Shown: positions 45,806-56,703 of the stretch, in pieces
Layout of the letters: the number at the start of each line of letters is the position of its first letter
How positions within the stretch are numbered: position 1 is the stretch's first letter
Source: Roseovarius sp.
GTDB lineage: Bacteria > Pseudomonadota > Alphaproteobacteria > Rhodobacterales > Rhodobacteraceae
Reading direction: 5' to 3'
DNA: 64,000 nt
Assembly (NCBI RefSeq): GCF_030373445.1
Contig: NZ_JAUCYU010000001.1
Coordinates: 620,001 to 684,000, forward strand
The notes under the pieces: model-generated
Seen by the model: only the letters and a program-made list of their open reading frames with translations
Databases searched by the model: none
What the model was told of the DNA's origin: nothing
Translations under genes and position numbers: made by a program

Positions 45806-47524
45806 ATGCCCTATCGCGCCCCTGTCGAGGAATTCAATTTTCTGTTTTCCCACGTCGTGAAACTCGAAGACGTCGCCGCCACCGAACGCTTCGCCGACGC
45901 CACCCCCGACATGGTCACCGCCATCCTCACGGAGGCCGGCCGCATGTGCGAGGCGGTGCTCGCCCCCCTGCAACGCAACGGCGACCTGCACCCCGCCCGG
46001 CTCGAAAACGGCGTCGTCCGCACCAGCCCCGGCTTCGACGAAGGGTACAAGGCCATCGCCGAGGGCGGCTGGGTCTCGATCTCCGCCTCTCAGGAGAACG
46101 GCGGCATGGGCCTGCCCATGGCCGTCACCACCGCCGTGAACGAGATGATGAGCGGCGCCTGCCTCAGCCTGCAACTCAACCCGCTGATGACCCAAGGCCA
46201 GATCGAGGCACTGGAAAACCACGCCAGCGACGCGATTCGCGAAACCTACCTGCCCAAGCTCATCTCCGGCGAATGGTCCGGCACAATGAACCTGACCGAG
46301 GCGCAGGCCGGCAGCGACGTGGGCGCGCTCCGCACCCGGGCCGAGCCCAACGATGACGGCTCCTACGCCATCACCGGGCAGAAGATCTACATCAGCTGGG
46401 GCGACAACGACTTCACCGAGAACGTCTGCCACCTCGTCCTCGCCCGTCTGCCCGACGGTGTGCCCGGCACCAAGGGGATCAGCCTGTTCCTCGTGCCCAA
46501 GTACATCCCCGACGAAAACGGCGCTCCCGGCAAGGCCAACGATCTCAAGGTCGTCAGCCTCGAACACAAGATGGGCCTGCATGGCAGCCCGACCGCCGTC
46601 ATGCAGTATGACGGCGCCAGGGGCTGGCTCATCGGCAAGGAACATGACGGCATGCGCTGCATGTTCACCATGATGAACAACGCCCGCCTCGGCGTCGGCG
46701 TCCAGGGCATCGGCGCGGCCGAGGGCGCGCTGCAACACGCCATGGCCTACGCCCAGGAGCGCAGCCAGGGCAAGACGCCCGTCGAGAACGGCGCCGGCAC
46801 CATCATCGACCACGCCGACGTGCGCCGGATGCTGACCACCATGAAGGCCGAAACCGCCGCCGCCCGCGCCATCGCGCTGGCCAATGCCGTGGCGATCGAC
46901 ATGGCCCACGCCACCGGCAAGCCCGACTGGGCCGCCCGCGCCGCCTTCCTCACGCCCATCACCAAGGCCTTCGGCACCGACACCGGCATCGCGGTCAGTG
47001 ATCTCGGCATCCAGGTGCATGGCGGCATGGGTTACATCGAGGAAACCGGCGCCGCCCAGTATGCCCGCGACGTCCGCGTCACCGCCATCTACGAGGGCAC
47101 CAACGGCATCCAGTCGATGGACCTTGCCGGCCGCAAGCTGATGGACGGGGGCGAGGCCGCCTATGCCCTCCTCGACGAGATCGAGCGCCACGCCGAAAGC
47201 GCGCGGAGCACCCTGCCCGAGCTGGCCGAGCCGGTGTGGAACGCCACCGAATCCCTCCGCGAGGCGACCGAGTGGATGGTGTCGCAAAAGAACATGACCG
47301 ACCGCTTTGCCGGCTCCGTCCCCTTCCTGCGGGCCTGGGCGCGGGTGCTCGGCGGCCATTTCCACCTCTGCGCCGCCCAGGCCGAGGGCGGCGAGGGCAA
47401 GCGCACGCGGCTCGCGCGGTTCTACATCAAGCGCCTCCTGCCAGAGCACGCGGGCCACATCGCCCATGCCACCGCCGGGGCCGACGACCTCTACGCGCTG
47501 ACACCGGACGACCTCGTCGCATGA
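45806..47524 (+). CDS. Acyl-CoA dehydrogenase, DmdC-like (3-methylmercaptopropionyl-CoA dehydrogenase family)
   Basis: MNLTEAQAGSDVGALRTRA, YEGTNGIQSMDLAGRKL; N-terminal MPYRAPVEEFNFLFSHV. Confidence 0.88.
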   Translation: MPYRAPVEEFNFLFSHVVKLEDVAATERFADATPDMVTAILTEAGRMCEAVLAPLQRNGDLHPARLENGVVRTSPGFDEGYKAIAEGGWVSISASQENGGMGLPMAVTTAVNEMMSGACLSLQLNPLMTQGQIEALENHASDAIRETYLPKLISGEWSGTMNLTEAQAGSDVGALRTRAEPNDDGSYAITGQKIYISWGDNDFTENVCHLVLARLPDGVPGTKGISLFLVPKYIPDENGAPGKANDLKVVSLEHKMGLHGSPTAVMQYDGARGWLIGKEHDGMRCMFTMMNNARLGVGVQGIGAAEGALQHAMAYAQERSQGKTPVENGAGTIIDHADVRRMLTTMKAETAAARAIALANAVAIDMAHATGKPDWAARAAFLTPITKAFGTDTGIAVSDLGIQVHGGMGYIEETGAAQYARDVRVTAIYEGTNGIQSMDLAGRKLMDGGEAAYALLDEIERHAESARSTLPELAEPVWNATESLREATEWMVSQKNMTDRFAGSVPFLRAWARVLGGHFHLCAAQAEGGEGKRTRLARFYIKRLLPEHAGHIAHATAGADDLYALTPDDLVA

Positions 47525-48570
47525 CGGACGGCCCGAACCAGACCCTGCGCTACCCCTTTCCGGATCCGCCAGAGAACGGTGCCGCCCTCGAGGTGGCGCC
47601 GGGCGTGCTCTGGATCCGGCTGCCCCTGCCGATGGCGCTCGACCACGTCAACGTCTACGCGCTCGACGACGGCGACAGCTGGACGCTCGTCGATACGGGC
47701 ATGAAGACCGACCACAGCGTCGCCTTGTGGGAGGGCCTGCTCACCGGGCCGCTCAGGGGCAAACCCGTCTCGCGCATCATCCTCACCCACCACCACCCCG
47801 ATCACGTCGGCATGGTGGGCTGGCTGATGGAGCGTTTCGGGGCCGAGCTGATCACCACCCGCACCGCCTGGCTCTTCTCCCGGATGCTGATCCTCGACAC
47901 CGAGGAAAAGCCTACCCCGCAGGCGCTCGACTTCTGGCGCGCCGCCGGCATGGACCCCGAGATCTACGAGACCCGCAAGGCCGAACGCCCTTTCAACTTC
48001 GCCGATGTCTGCCACCCCCTGCCGGTGGGCTACACCCGCGTCAAGGAAGGCGACACGCTCCGCGCCGGCGGCCGCAAGTGGGACATCCATATCGGCAACG
48101 GCCACGCCCCCGAACACCTCACGCTTTGGAGCCGCGACGACAATCTCGTCATCGCCGGCGACCAGATCATCTCCTCCATCAGCCCCAATATCGGCGTCCA
48201 TCCTACCGAGCCCGAGGCCGACCCCGTCGCCGACTGGCTGGAAGCCTGCGGCCGCTTCCGCTCGCTCGCCCGTGAACATCACCTCGTCCTCAGCGGGCAC
48301 AAGCGGCCCTTCCTCGGCCTGCCCATGCGGATGCGCCAGCTCATCGAGAACCACCACGGCGCGCTCGACCGCCTCCGCGCCCACCTGGCCGAGCCCCGCA
48401 CCGCCGCCGAATGCTTCCCCCCGCTCTTCAAGCGCCCGATCGACGCGGGCATCTACGGGCTTGCATTGGTCGAGACGGTTGCACATCTCAATCATCTCCA
48501 CCACGCTGGCGAAATCACGCGCCGCCGCCGCGACGATGGCGCCTGGCTTTGGCAGAGCAGCCCGGAGTGA
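47521..48570 (+). CDS. MBL-fold metallo-hydrolase
   Basis: ILTHHHPDHVGMVGWLMERF; ATGA overlap with upstream ACAD gene. Confidence 0.92.
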   Translation: MTDGPNQTLRYPFPDPPENGAALEVAPGVLWIRLPLPMALDHVNVYALDDGDSWTLVDTGMKTDHSVALWEGLLTGPLRGKPVSRIILTHHHPDHVGMVGWLMERFGAELITTRTAWLFSRMLILDTEEKPTPQALDFWRAAGMDPEIYETRKAERPFNFADVCHPLPVGYTRVKEGDTLRAGGRKWDIHIGNGHAPEHLTLWSRDDNLVIAGDQIISSISPNIGVHPTEPEADPVADWLEACGRFRSLAREHHLVLSGHKRPFLGLPMRMRQLIENHHGALDRLRAHLAEPRTAAECFPPLFKRPIDAGIYGLALVETVAHLNHLHHAGEITRRRRDDGAWLWQSSPE

Positions 48571-48578
48571 GCAGACAC

Positions 48579-49034
48579 ATGGACGACGAGATCAGAACCG
48601 CGGCCGAAGCCGCCGAAGACGCCGCCATCCCGCGCTGTCACGAGGTCCATGCCGACCCCGAAACCTGCAAGGGCGGGCGCGACGTGACCGAGGGCGTCCG
48701 GCTCACCCCCGTCAAGGAAAAAAGCGAGGCGCAGTGGGCCTATGAACGGCTGATCCTCTACATCCAGAACTTCGAGAAGACCCTCGACAACGAGCACGAG
48801 ATCGCCATCGGCTTCGCCGGCGGCGACACCGGCGTCATCCGGATCGAGGGGATGGGCTTTTTCGACCCCGACATCGTCACCTTCTACGGCAGCGACGCGG
48901 GCGGCGTGAAAACCCAGCTCATCCAGCACGTCACCCAGCTCAGCGTCATGCTGCGGGCCCTGCCGAAGAAGATCGACCACGTCGAACCCAACCGCATCGG
49001 CTTCCGCCTGGTGGAAGACCTCGAAACCGCCTGA
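48579..49034 (+). CDS. DUF6173-like protein
   Basis: EAQWAYERLILYIQNFEKTLDNEHEIAIGFAGGDTGVIRIEGMGFFDPDIVTFYG. Confidence 0.75.
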   Translation: MDDEIRTAAEAAEDAAIPRCHEVHADPETCKGGRDVTEGVRLTPVKEKSEAQWAYERLILYIQNFEKTLDNEHEIAIGFAGGDTGVIRIEGMGFFDPDIVTFYGSDAGGVKTQLIQHVTQLSVMLRALPKKIDHVEPNRIGFRLVEDLETA

Positions 49035-49148
49035 GCCCCGCGCCTTGCGACATTTCGGGCCACAGGGCGCACAGGGTGGTGACAGCCCCCCGCAAATGCG
49101 CTATCCACACCTCCGACCGCGTAATTTCCAAGCAGGGAACGACCCCAG

Positions 49149-49283
49149 ATGGCTGACCACAAACATGGCGAAATGGATATCGAAACCCACGAGAAGACCT
49201 TCGAGGGCTTCATCCGTTTCACGGCCTGGAACTGCGTTCTGATCGTCGTCGTGCTGATCTTCATGGCGCTGGTCAACGCCTGA
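49149..49283 (+). CDS. aa3-type cytochrome c oxidase subunit IV-like small protein (44 aa)
   Basis: MADHKHGEMDIETHEKTFEGFIRFTAWNCVLIVVVLIFMALVNA; below ORF-track cutoff. Confidence 0.88.
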   Translation: MADHKHGEMDIETHEKTFEGFIRFTAWNCVLIVVVLIFMALVNA

Positions 49284-49404
49284 GGCGCCACCGGCCCTTT
49301 CCTGAAAGTCCTGCCCGCGGCCCGCAATCCGCCGTGACTTGACCTCGCTCCCGCGCTATACTCGGCCAAACGGCGCCGCGAAGAGCGTGAAGAGGCACAA
49401 AGGC

Positions 49405-51147
49405 ATGGCAACAGCGGAAAAGCTGACCGCGCGCTGGACGCGGTTCCAGAACCGGGTCGCCGCCCGACGGGCGGTGCTGGGCCGGCCCGCCACGGCCTTC
49501 GTCTCGCGCCCCGAACCCCGCACCATCGGCAGCTATGCCCGCGGGCGCCAGCTGGCCGCCGGCAATTTCCTCTTCGCCGGCCACCTGCTCCAGCAGCCCG
49601 AGACCGACATGTGGGAACTCACCCCGCCCGACCACGCCTTCGCCGAGGCGCTGCACGGTTTCGGCTGGCTCGACGATCTCGTCGCCGCCGGCGACGCCAC
49701 GGCCCGCGCCCGTGCCCAGGAGTGGCTCCGCGGCTGGATCGAGCTCTACGGCCGTGGCCGCGGCCCGGGCTGGACACCGAACCTCACCGGCCGCCGCCTG
49801 ATCCGCTGGATCAGCCACGCCTTCTTCCTGCTCAACGGGCTGGACAGCGAACACTCCCACGCCTTCTACCGCTCGATGGCGGCGCAGACCGTCTTCCTCG
49901 GCCGCCGCTGGTCCGCCACCTCCCCCGGCCTGCCGCGCTTCGAAGCGCTGACCGGGCTGATCTATGCCGGCATCTCGCTGGAAGGCATGGAAGACCAGGT
50001 CGACTCCGCCGTCACCGCTTTGGGCCGCGAATGCACCGAGCAGATCGATGCCCAGGGCGGCCTGCCCACCCGCAACCCCGAGGAACTGCTCGACGTCTTC
50101 ACCCTTCTGACATGGGCCGCCGTCGCGCTCGGCGAATCCGGCAAGGGCGTCAGCAACGCCCACTGGTCGGCCATCGAACGCATCGCTCCCACCCTGCGCA
50201 CCCTGCGCCACGCCGATGGCGGGCTCGCCCGGTTCCACGGCGGCGGCAAGGGGCTGGAAGGGCGGCTCGACCACGCGCTCGCCAACAGCGGCGTGAAAAG
50301 CCGCGCGGCGAACGGCCTCTCCATGGGGTTCCTGCGGCTCAGCGCCGGCCGCACCAGCGTCATCGTCGATGCCGCCCCGCCGCCCCAGGGCAAGGCCTCG
50401 GCCGAGGCCCACGCCTCCACCCTCGCCTTCGAGCTGACCTCGGGCCGCCGCCCGCTGATCGTCAACTGCGGCTCGGGCGTGAATTTCGGGCAGGAATGGC
50501 GCCGCGCCGGCCGCGCCACCCCCTCGCATTCCACCCTCGTCCTCAACGAACAGTCCAGCGCCCGGCTCGGCGCCCCCCGCGACGGGTTCGACTACCTCGT
50601 CAGCGCCCCCCGCCGCGTGCCCATCGAGATCAGCCACGCCTCCGACGGGCTGCGCTTCGAGGGCGGGCATGACGGCTATGTCCGCGATTACGGCCTGACC
50701 CACGTCCGCAAGCTGGAACTCACCTTCGACGGGCGCGGGCTGGCGGGCGAGGACATGCTGGTCACGCTCGACGACGGCGACAAGGAACATTTCGACAAGG
50801 CACTCGACGCCTCCGGGCTCGAGGGCATCCCATTCGACATCCGCTTTCACCTTCATCCGGATGTCGACGTCTCGCTCGACATGGGCGGCACCGCGGCGTC
50901 TATGGCGCTGATGAGCGGCGAAATCTGGGTCATGCGGGTCGACGGCAACGTCGAAATGTCCATAGAAGGCAGCGTTTACCTGCAAAAAACGCGGCTCAAG
51001 CCCCGTGCGACCAAACAGATTGTTCTCTCCGGCCGCATGATGGAGTATGCGACCCGCGTGAGATGGTCACTGGCCAAGCCGCAGGACTCGCCGATAGGCA
51101 TCCGCGATCTGGCGCGCGACGGGCTCGACCCGGTGACCGAATACTGA
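49405..51147 (+). CDS. Heparinase II/III family protein
   Basis: ARGRQLAAGNFLFAGHLL...WIELYGRGRGPGWTPNLTGRRLIRWISHAFFLL; C-terminal beta region RRPLIVNCGSG...PSHSTLVLNEQSSAR. Confidence 0.9.
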   Translation: MATAEKLTARWTRFQNRVAARRAVLGRPATAFVSRPEPRTIGSYARGRQLAAGNFLFAGHLLQQPETDMWELTPPDHAFAEALHGFGWLDDLVAAGDATARARAQEWLRGWIELYGRGRGPGWTPNLTGRRLIRWISHAFFLLNGLDSEHSHAFYRSMAAQTVFLGRRWSATSPGLPRFEALTGLIYAGISLEGMEDQVDSAVTALGRECTEQIDAQGGLPTRNPEELLDVFTLLTWAAVALGESGKGVSNAHWSAIERIAPTLRTLRHADGGLARFHGGGKGLEGRLDHALANSGVKSRAANGLSMGFLRLSAGRTSVIVDAAPPPQGKASAEAHASTLAFELTSGRRPLIVNCGSGVNFGQEWRRAGRATPSHSTLVLNEQSSARLGAPRDGFDYLVSAPRRVPIEISHASDGLRFEGGHDGYVRDYGLTHVRKLELTFDGRGLAGEDMLVTLDDGDKEHFDKALDASGLEGIPFDIRFHLHPDVDVSLDMGGTAASMALMSGEIWVMRVDGNVEMSIEGSVYLQKTRLKPRATKQIVLSGRMMEYATRVRWSLAKPQDSPIGIRDLARDGLDPVTEY

Positions 51148-51165
51148 CCTGAACCGACCAAGGAC

Positions 51166-52764
51166 ATGCTGCCGATGACCGATCTTGCGCCCCTTCGCCG
51201 CGCCCTGCTTTCCGTTTCCGACAAGACCGGGCTGGTCCGGCTGGGCAAGGCCCTGTCCGAACGCGGCGTCGAGCTGCTCTCGACCGGCGGCAGCGCGAAA
51301 ACCCTCCGCGAAGCCGGGCTCGAGGTGCGCGACGTGGCCGATGTGACAGGCTTCCCCGAGATGATGGATGGCCGCGTGAAAACCCTGCACCCGATGGTCC
51401 ATGGCGGCCTGCTGGCGCTCCGCGACAACGCCGATCACGTGGCGGCCATGGAACAGCACGGCATCGGCCCGATCGACCTTCTGGTCGTCAACCTCTACCC
51501 GTTCGAGGAAACGGTCGCCAAGGGTGCCGACTACGACACCTGCATCGAGAACATCGATATTGGCGGCCCGGCCATGATCCGCGCGGCGGCCAAGAACCAC
51601 GCCTTCGTCTCCGTCGTCGTCGATGTCGAGGATTACCAGCCACTTCTGGACGAGCTCGACGCCAATGACGGCCAGACCACCTACGAATTCCGCCAGCGCC
51701 TTGCCCTGACCGCCTATGCCCGCACCGGTGCCTACGACGCCGCCGTCTCAAGCTGGATGGCACAGGCGCTGGGCGACAAGACCCCCCGCCGCCGCGCCTT
51801 CGGCGGCACGCTCGCGCAAACCCTCCGCTACGGCGAGAACCCGCACCAGTCCGCCGCCTTCTACAAGGACGGCTCCGCCCGGCCCGGCGTGGCCACCGCC
51901 ACCCAGCACCAGGGCAAGGAACTCAGCTACAACAACATCAACGACACCGACGCCGCCTTCGAGCTGGTCAGCGAATACCCCACCGACGAGGGCCCTGCCT
52001 GCGCCATCATCAAGCACGCCAACCCCTGCGGCGTGGCCCAGGGGCCGACATTGCGCGACGCCTACAGGCGCGCCTTCGACTGCGACCGCACCAGCGCCTT
52101 CGGCGGCATCATCGCACTGAACCAGCCCCTCGACGGCGAAACCGCCGAGGAGATCGCCAAGATCTTCACCGAGGTGGTCATCGCCCCCGGCGCCGATGAC
52201 GACGCCAAGGCGATCTTCGCCGCCAAGAAGAACCTCCGCCTGCTGACCACCGACAAGCTCGCCAGCCCCACGGCCTCGCTGCTGGCCATCAAGCAGGTCT
52301 CCGGCGGCTTCCTCGTGCAGGACAAGGACACCGGCCAGGTCGACGTGACCGACCTTCGCGTCGTCACCAAGCGCGCGCCCTCGGACCGCGAGATGACCGA
52401 CATGCTGTTCGCATGGAAAGTGGCGAAACACGTCAAGTCCAACGCCATCGTCTACGTCCAGGACGGCGCCACCGTCGGTATCGGCGCGGGCCAGATGAGC
52501 CGCGTCGACAGCTGCCGCATCGCCGCCCGCAAATCGCAGGACATGGCCAGGGAACTCGGCCTCGACGCCGCCCTCACCCAGGGCAGCGTCGTCGCCTCCG
52601 ATGCCTTCTTCCCCTTCGCCGACGGCCTGCTCACCGCGGCCGAGGCCGGGGCGACCGCCGTCATCCAGCCCGGCGGCTCGATGCGCGACGACGATGTGAT
52701 CGCCGCCGCCGACGAGGCCGGGCTCGCCATGGTCCTCACCGGCATGCGCCACTTCCGCCACTGA
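51166..52764 (+). CDS. purH: Bifunctional AICAR transformylase/IMP cyclohydrolase
   Basis: [43 protein letters not shown]. Confidence 0.97.
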   Translation: MLPMTDLAPLRRALLSVSDKTGLVRLGKALSERGVELLSTGGSAKTLREAGLEVRDVADVTGFPEMMDGRVKTLHPMVHGGLLALRDNADHVAAMEQHGIGPIDLLVVNLYPFEETVAKGADYDTCIENIDIGGPAMIRAAAKNHAFVSVVVDVEDYQPLLDELDANDGQTTYEFRQRLALTAYARTGAYDAAVSSWMAQALGDKTPRRRAFGGTLAQTLRYGENPHQSAAFYKDGSARPGVATATQHQGKELSYNNINDTDAAFELVSEYPTDEGPACAIIKHANPCGVAQGPTLRDAYRRAFDCDRTSAFGGIIALNQPLDGETAEEIAKIFTEVVIAPGADDDAKAIFAAKKNLRLLTTDKLASPTASLLAIKQVSGGFLVQDKDTGQVDVTDLRVVTKRAPSDREMTDMLFAWKVAKHVKSNAIVYVQDGATVGIGAGQMSRVDSCRIAARKSQDMARELGLDAALTQGSVVASDAFFPFADGLLTAAEAGATAVIQPGGSMRDDDVIAAADEAGLAMVLTGMRHFRH

Positions 52765-52793
52765 CACCGGCGCCACGCGGCAAGGAGAGCCCC

Positions 52794-53264
52794 ATGCGCA
52801 CGCTCATCATCGCAGGCATCCTGACCTTCCTGATCGACCAGGTGTCGAAATACTGGGTTGTCCACATCCTCGAGCTCGACCGCGTGCGCGAGATCGACAT
52901 ATTGCCGCCCTTCCTCAACTTCCGGATGGCGTGGAACTACGGCATCAATTTCGGCCTGTTCCAGGGCGACACCGACACCACCCGCTGGATCCTCATCGCC
53001 ATCGCGGTGGTGATCTCGGGCGTCGTGCTGTGGTGGATCCGCCGCGAACCCGGCGGCCTCTGGCAGCACATCTCCGCCGGCCTGCTGATCGGCGGGGCGA
53101 TGGGCAACGTGGTCGACCGGCTGGTCTACGGGGCGGTCGCCGACTTCCTCAACATGGCCTGCTGCGGCATCGACAACCCCTACGCGTTCAACGTGGCCGA
53201 TATCGCGGTTTTCGCCGGTGCCCTCGGTATGGTATTATTCACGGGCGAGAAAAAGGCCGCGTGA
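52794..53264 (+). CDS. lspA: Signal peptidase II
   Basis: [44 protein letters not shown]. Confidence 0.95.
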   Translation: MRTLIIAGILTFLIDQVSKYWVVHILELDRVREIDILPPFLNFRMAWNYGINFGLFQGDTDTTRWILIAIAVVISGVVLWWIRREPGGLWQHISAGLLIGGAMGNVVDRLVYGAVADFLNMACCGIDNPYAFNVADIAVFAGALGMVLFTGEKKAA

Positions 53265-53318
53265 CCTTTGCCGCGTGATGCGTTAGACACGGCGCGACGA
53301 GTGTGGGAGATTGGCAAG

Positions 53319-53843
53319 ATGATGTTGCCGAGAAAGATCATGATGGTTGGGCTGGTGCTTGTGGTGGCCGCGTGTTCGCGCGACCGCGATATCACGCTGA
53401 CCCGGTTCAAGAACACCGGCAACGGGCCGGACGAGTTCGCGATCGCCCCCGGCAAACCGCTCGAGGCCCCCGAAAGCTATTCCGCCCTGCCCACGCCGCA
53501 ACCCGGCGCCGGCAACCGCACCGATCACAACACCAAGGCCGACGGCATCGCCGCACTCGGCGGCAACCCGGCCGCCACGGCCGATACCGGCGTGGCCCCG
53601 GGTGACGCGGGCCTCGTCCGCCACGCCGGCCGCTACGGCACCGACCCGGCGATTCGCCAGCGTCTCAGCGTCGAAGACCAGCAGATCCGCCGCAACTACG
53701 GCCGCCGCAACATCCTGCGCATCGGGCCGCGCGACAACTACACCGACGCCTACAAGCGGCAGTGGCTCGATTCGGAAGCCGAACAGCGCCGCATGCGCAA
53801 CGCCGGTGTCATCACCCCCACCGCGCCGCCGCCCTCGCGCTAG
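53319..53843 (+). CDS. DUF3035-like lipoprotein
   Basis: Lipobox VLVVAACS; FKNTGNGPDEFAIAPGKPLEAPESYSALPTPQPGAGNRTD. Confidence 0.85.
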   Translation: MMLPRKIMMVGLVLVVAACSRDRDITLTRFKNTGNGPDEFAIAPGKPLEAPESYSALPTPQPGAGNRTDHNTKADGIAALGGNPAATADTGVAPGDAGLVRHAGRYGTDPAIRQRLSVEDQQIRRNYGRRNILRIGPRDNYTDAYKRQWLDSEAEQRRMRNAGVITPTAPPPSR

Positions 53844-53954
53844 GCTGGCGCGGCCATTCACAACCCGTTCAGATGGATTGAATTGCGATGGTACGCCCGT
53901 ATCTTCGCTAGTATAGCCATGGGGCAAAGGAATTTGATGGCAGGGAGGCAGGCC

Positions 53955-55286
53955 ATGACGAGATTTCTGGCCATGCTCGCCGTGGTTCTCACGGCAGCGG
54001 GCGCGGCACGGGCCGACGAACAGGTAACGTCCTACATGCTCGACAACGGGATGGAGGTCGTCGTGGTCGAGGATCACCGCGCCCCCGTCGTCGTGCACAT
54101 GGTCTGGTATAAGGCCGGCTCGGCCGATGAAGAGCCCGGCGTCTCCGGCGTGGCGCATTTCCTCGAACACCTGCTCTTCAAGGGCACCAAAACGGTGGCC
54201 GACGGGGAATTCTCCGCCACCGTGGCCCGCAACGGCGGGCGCGACAACGCCTTCACCAGCTACGACTACACCGCCTACTTCCAGCGCGTCGCCGCCGACC
54301 GTCTCGAACTGATGATGAAGATGGAGAGCGACCGCATGGTCAACCTCCAGCTCGACGAGTCGGTCATCGCCACCGAACGCGACGTGATCATCGAGGAACG
54401 CAACATGCGGGTCGAGAACAACCCGGGCGCCCTCTTCCGCGAACAGGCCACCGCCGCGCAGTATCTCAACCACCGCTACGGCGTGCCCATCATCGGCTGG
54501 CAGCACGAGATGCGCGACCTCGACCTTCAGGATGCGCTGGCCTACTACCAGACCTATTACGCCCCCAACAACGCCGTGCTGATCGTCGCCGGCGACGTTC
54601 AGCCGGACGAGGTCAAGGCGCTGGCCGAGCAGTATTACGGCGCCCTGCCCCGCAACCCCAACCTGCCCGAACGCGCCCGCCCGCAGGAACCCCGCCAGAT
54701 GGCCGAGCGCCGGCTGATCTACGAAGACCCCCGCGTCGGCCAGCCTTACGTGATGCGCAGCTACCTCGCCCCCGAGCGCGACAGCGGCGACCAGGACGAG
54801 GCCGCCGCCCTCACCGTGCTGGCCGAGATCCTCGGCGGCGGGATCACCTCGCTCCTCTCCGAGAAGCTCCAGTTCGACGAAAGCAAGGCGGTCTACACCT
54901 CGGCCTATTACAGCGGCAAGTCGCTCGACGACACCACCTTCGACCTGATCGTCGCGCCGGCCGCCGGCGTGACCCTGCAGGAGATCGAGGACGCCATGGA
55001 CGAGGTCATCGCCACCTTCCTCGAAGAGGGCATCAACGAGGAACAGCTCGAGCGCATCAAGATGCAGCTCAGGGCCGACGAGATCTATGGCCGCGACGAC
55101 GTCAACCAGGTCGCCAACCGCTATGGCCGGGCGCTGACACAGGGATTGACGGTCGAGGACGTGCAGGCCTGGCCCGGCGTGCTCCAGGCGGTCACCGCAG
55201 ATGACGTGCTCGCCGCAGCCCGCAAGGTATTCAACCGCGACAAGGCCGTCACAGGCTGGATGAAGGCGCCGGAGGTGACCCAATGA
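53955..55286 (+). CDS. M16 family metallopeptidase (active-site subunit)
   Basis: HFLEHLLFKGT (HXXEH) after signal peptide. Confidence 0.95.
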   Translation: MTRFLAMLAVVLTAAGAARADEQVTSYMLDNGMEVVVVEDHRAPVVVHMVWYKAGSADEEPGVSGVAHFLEHLLFKGTKTVADGEFSATVARNGGRDNAFTSYDYTAYFQRVAADRLELMMKMESDRMVNLQLDESVIATERDVIIEERNMRVENNPGALFREQATAAQYLNHRYGVPIIGWQHEMRDLDLQDALAYYQTYYAPNNAVLIVAGDVQPDEVKALAEQYYGALPRNPNLPERARPQEPRQMAERRLIYEDPRVGQPYVMRSYLAPERDSGDQDEAAALTVLAEILGGGITSLLSEKLQFDESKAVYTSAYYSGKSLDDTTFDLIVAPAAGVTLQEIEDAMDEVIATFLEEGINEEQLERIKMQLRADEIYGRDDVNQVANRYGRALTQGLTVEDVQAWPGVLQAVTADDVLAAARKVFNRDKAVTGWMKAPEVTQ

Positions 55287-56614
55287 GCTTTGCAAGAACC
55301 CTTTTCGCCCCCGTGATGCTGGTGGCGCTCATGGTCGCCGCCCTGCCCGCGCGGGCCGATGTCGACATCCAGGAAATCACCACCCCCGGCGGCATCGAGG
55401 TCTGGCTGGTCGAGGAGCATTCCCTCCCCTTCGTCGCGCTGGAACTGCGCTTCCGCGGCGGCACCTCGCTTGACGCCGAGGGCAAGGACGGCGCGGTCAG
55501 CCTGATGACGTCCCTGCTGGAAGAGGGCAGCGGCGACATGGATTCCCGCGCCTTCGCCCGCGCCGCCGAACAGATCGCGGCCGAGTTCTCCTACCGGGCC
55601 GGCGACGACGCGGTCAGCGTCTCCGCCCGCTTCCTGACCGACACACGCGACGAGGCCGCCGACCTCCTGCGCGCCAGCATCGTCGAGCCCGCCTTCAACC
55701 CGCCGGCCCTCGAACGGGTCCGCGCCCAGATGGTCTCGATCCTGCAATCCAGCCTCAAGGACCCGGACGAGATCGTACGCAACGCCTTCTCCGAGCTGGT
55801 CTTCGGCGATCACCCCTATGGCGGCCCCGAAGACGGCACCATCGAATCCGTCAGCAGCCTCACGCGCGAGGATATCCAGGCCGCCCACAAGGCCGTCTTC
55901 GCCCGCGACCGGGTCTTTGTCAGCGCCGTGGGCGACATCACCGCCGACGAAATCTCGACCCTCGTCGACGACCTGCTCGGCGACCTGCCCGCCACCGGCG
56001 CGCCCCTGCCGCGACCGGCCGACACCAACATGCCCGGCGGCGTCAAGGTGATCGACTACGAGACCCCGCAATCCGCCGTGATCTTCGGCCAGCCCGGCAT
56101 AGAGCGGGACGACCCCGACTTCTTCGCCGCCTACGTCCTCAACCACATCATCGGCGGCGGCGGCTTCTCGTCCCGGCTGATGACCGAGGTGCGCCAGAAA
56201 CGCGGCCTGACCTACGGCGTCTATTCCTACCTCTCCCTCAAGGACAACGCGCAAACCTGGATCGGCTCGGTTTCTTCAGCCAACGACCGCGTGGCCGAGG
56301 CCATCGAGGTGATCCGCGACCAGTGGACCCGCATCAAGGAAGAGGGCGTGACCGCCGAGGAACTGGAAGACGCCAAGACCTACATCACCGGCGCCTACCC
56401 CCTCCGCTTCGACGGCAACGGCCCCATCGCCGACATCGCGGTCGGCATGCAGGTCGACGGCCTGCCCCGCGACTACATCGCCACGCGCAACGACAAGATG
56501 AACGCCGTGACCCTGGAAGACGTGAACCGCGTCGCCCGCGAATGGCTCGACCCCGCGAAGCTCACCTTCGTGGTCGTGGGCCAGCCTGAAGGGCTCGACT
56601 CGACGATCAACTGA
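55283..56614 (+). CDS. M16 family protein lacking HXXEH (partner subunit)
   Basis: GAVSLMTSLLEEGSGDMDSRAFA in place of HXXEH; GGGGFSSRLMTEVRQKRGLTYGVYSY. Confidence 0.93.
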   Translation: MSFARTLFAPVMLVALMVAALPARADVDIQEITTPGGIEVWLVEEHSLPFVALELRFRGGTSLDAEGKDGAVSLMTSLLEEGSGDMDSRAFARAAEQIAAEFSYRAGDDAVSVSARFLTDTRDEAADLLRASIVEPAFNPPALERVRAQMVSILQSSLKDPDEIVRNAFSELVFGDHPYGGPEDGTIESVSSLTREDIQAAHKAVFARDRVFVSAVGDITADEISTLVDDLLGDLPATGAPLPRPADTNMPGGVKVIDYETPQSAVIFGQPGIERDDPDFFAAYVLNHIIGGGGFSSRLMTEVRQKRGLTYGVYSYLSLKDNAQTWIGSVSSANDRVAEAIEVIRDQWTRIKEEGVTAEELEDAKTYITGAYPLRFDGNGPIADIAVGMQVDGLPRDYIATRNDKMNAVTLEDVNRVAREWLDPAKLTFVVVGQPEGLDSTIN

Positions 56615-56628
56615 CCGGTTGCGGGGGT

Positions 56629-56694
56629 CGTTTTCCGCGCGGAAAACGGGGTAGAAAATTCGAATTTTCTACCCCGGAATTTTCCAAAATTCCG
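56629..56694. terminator. Three consecutive perfect palindromes between convergent genes
   Basis: CGTTTTCCGCGCGGAAAACG; GGGGTAGAAAATTCGAATTTTCTACCCC; CGGAATTTT-CC-AAAATTCCG. Confidence 0.7.
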
Positions 56695-56703
56695 GCGCGC
56701 CCC

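Noticed and set aside
45158-47467. 769-aa minus-strand ORF spanning tsaC and the acyl-CoA dehydrogenase
   Set aside because: Antisense to one real gene and out of frame with the other; composition typical of spurious ORFs.
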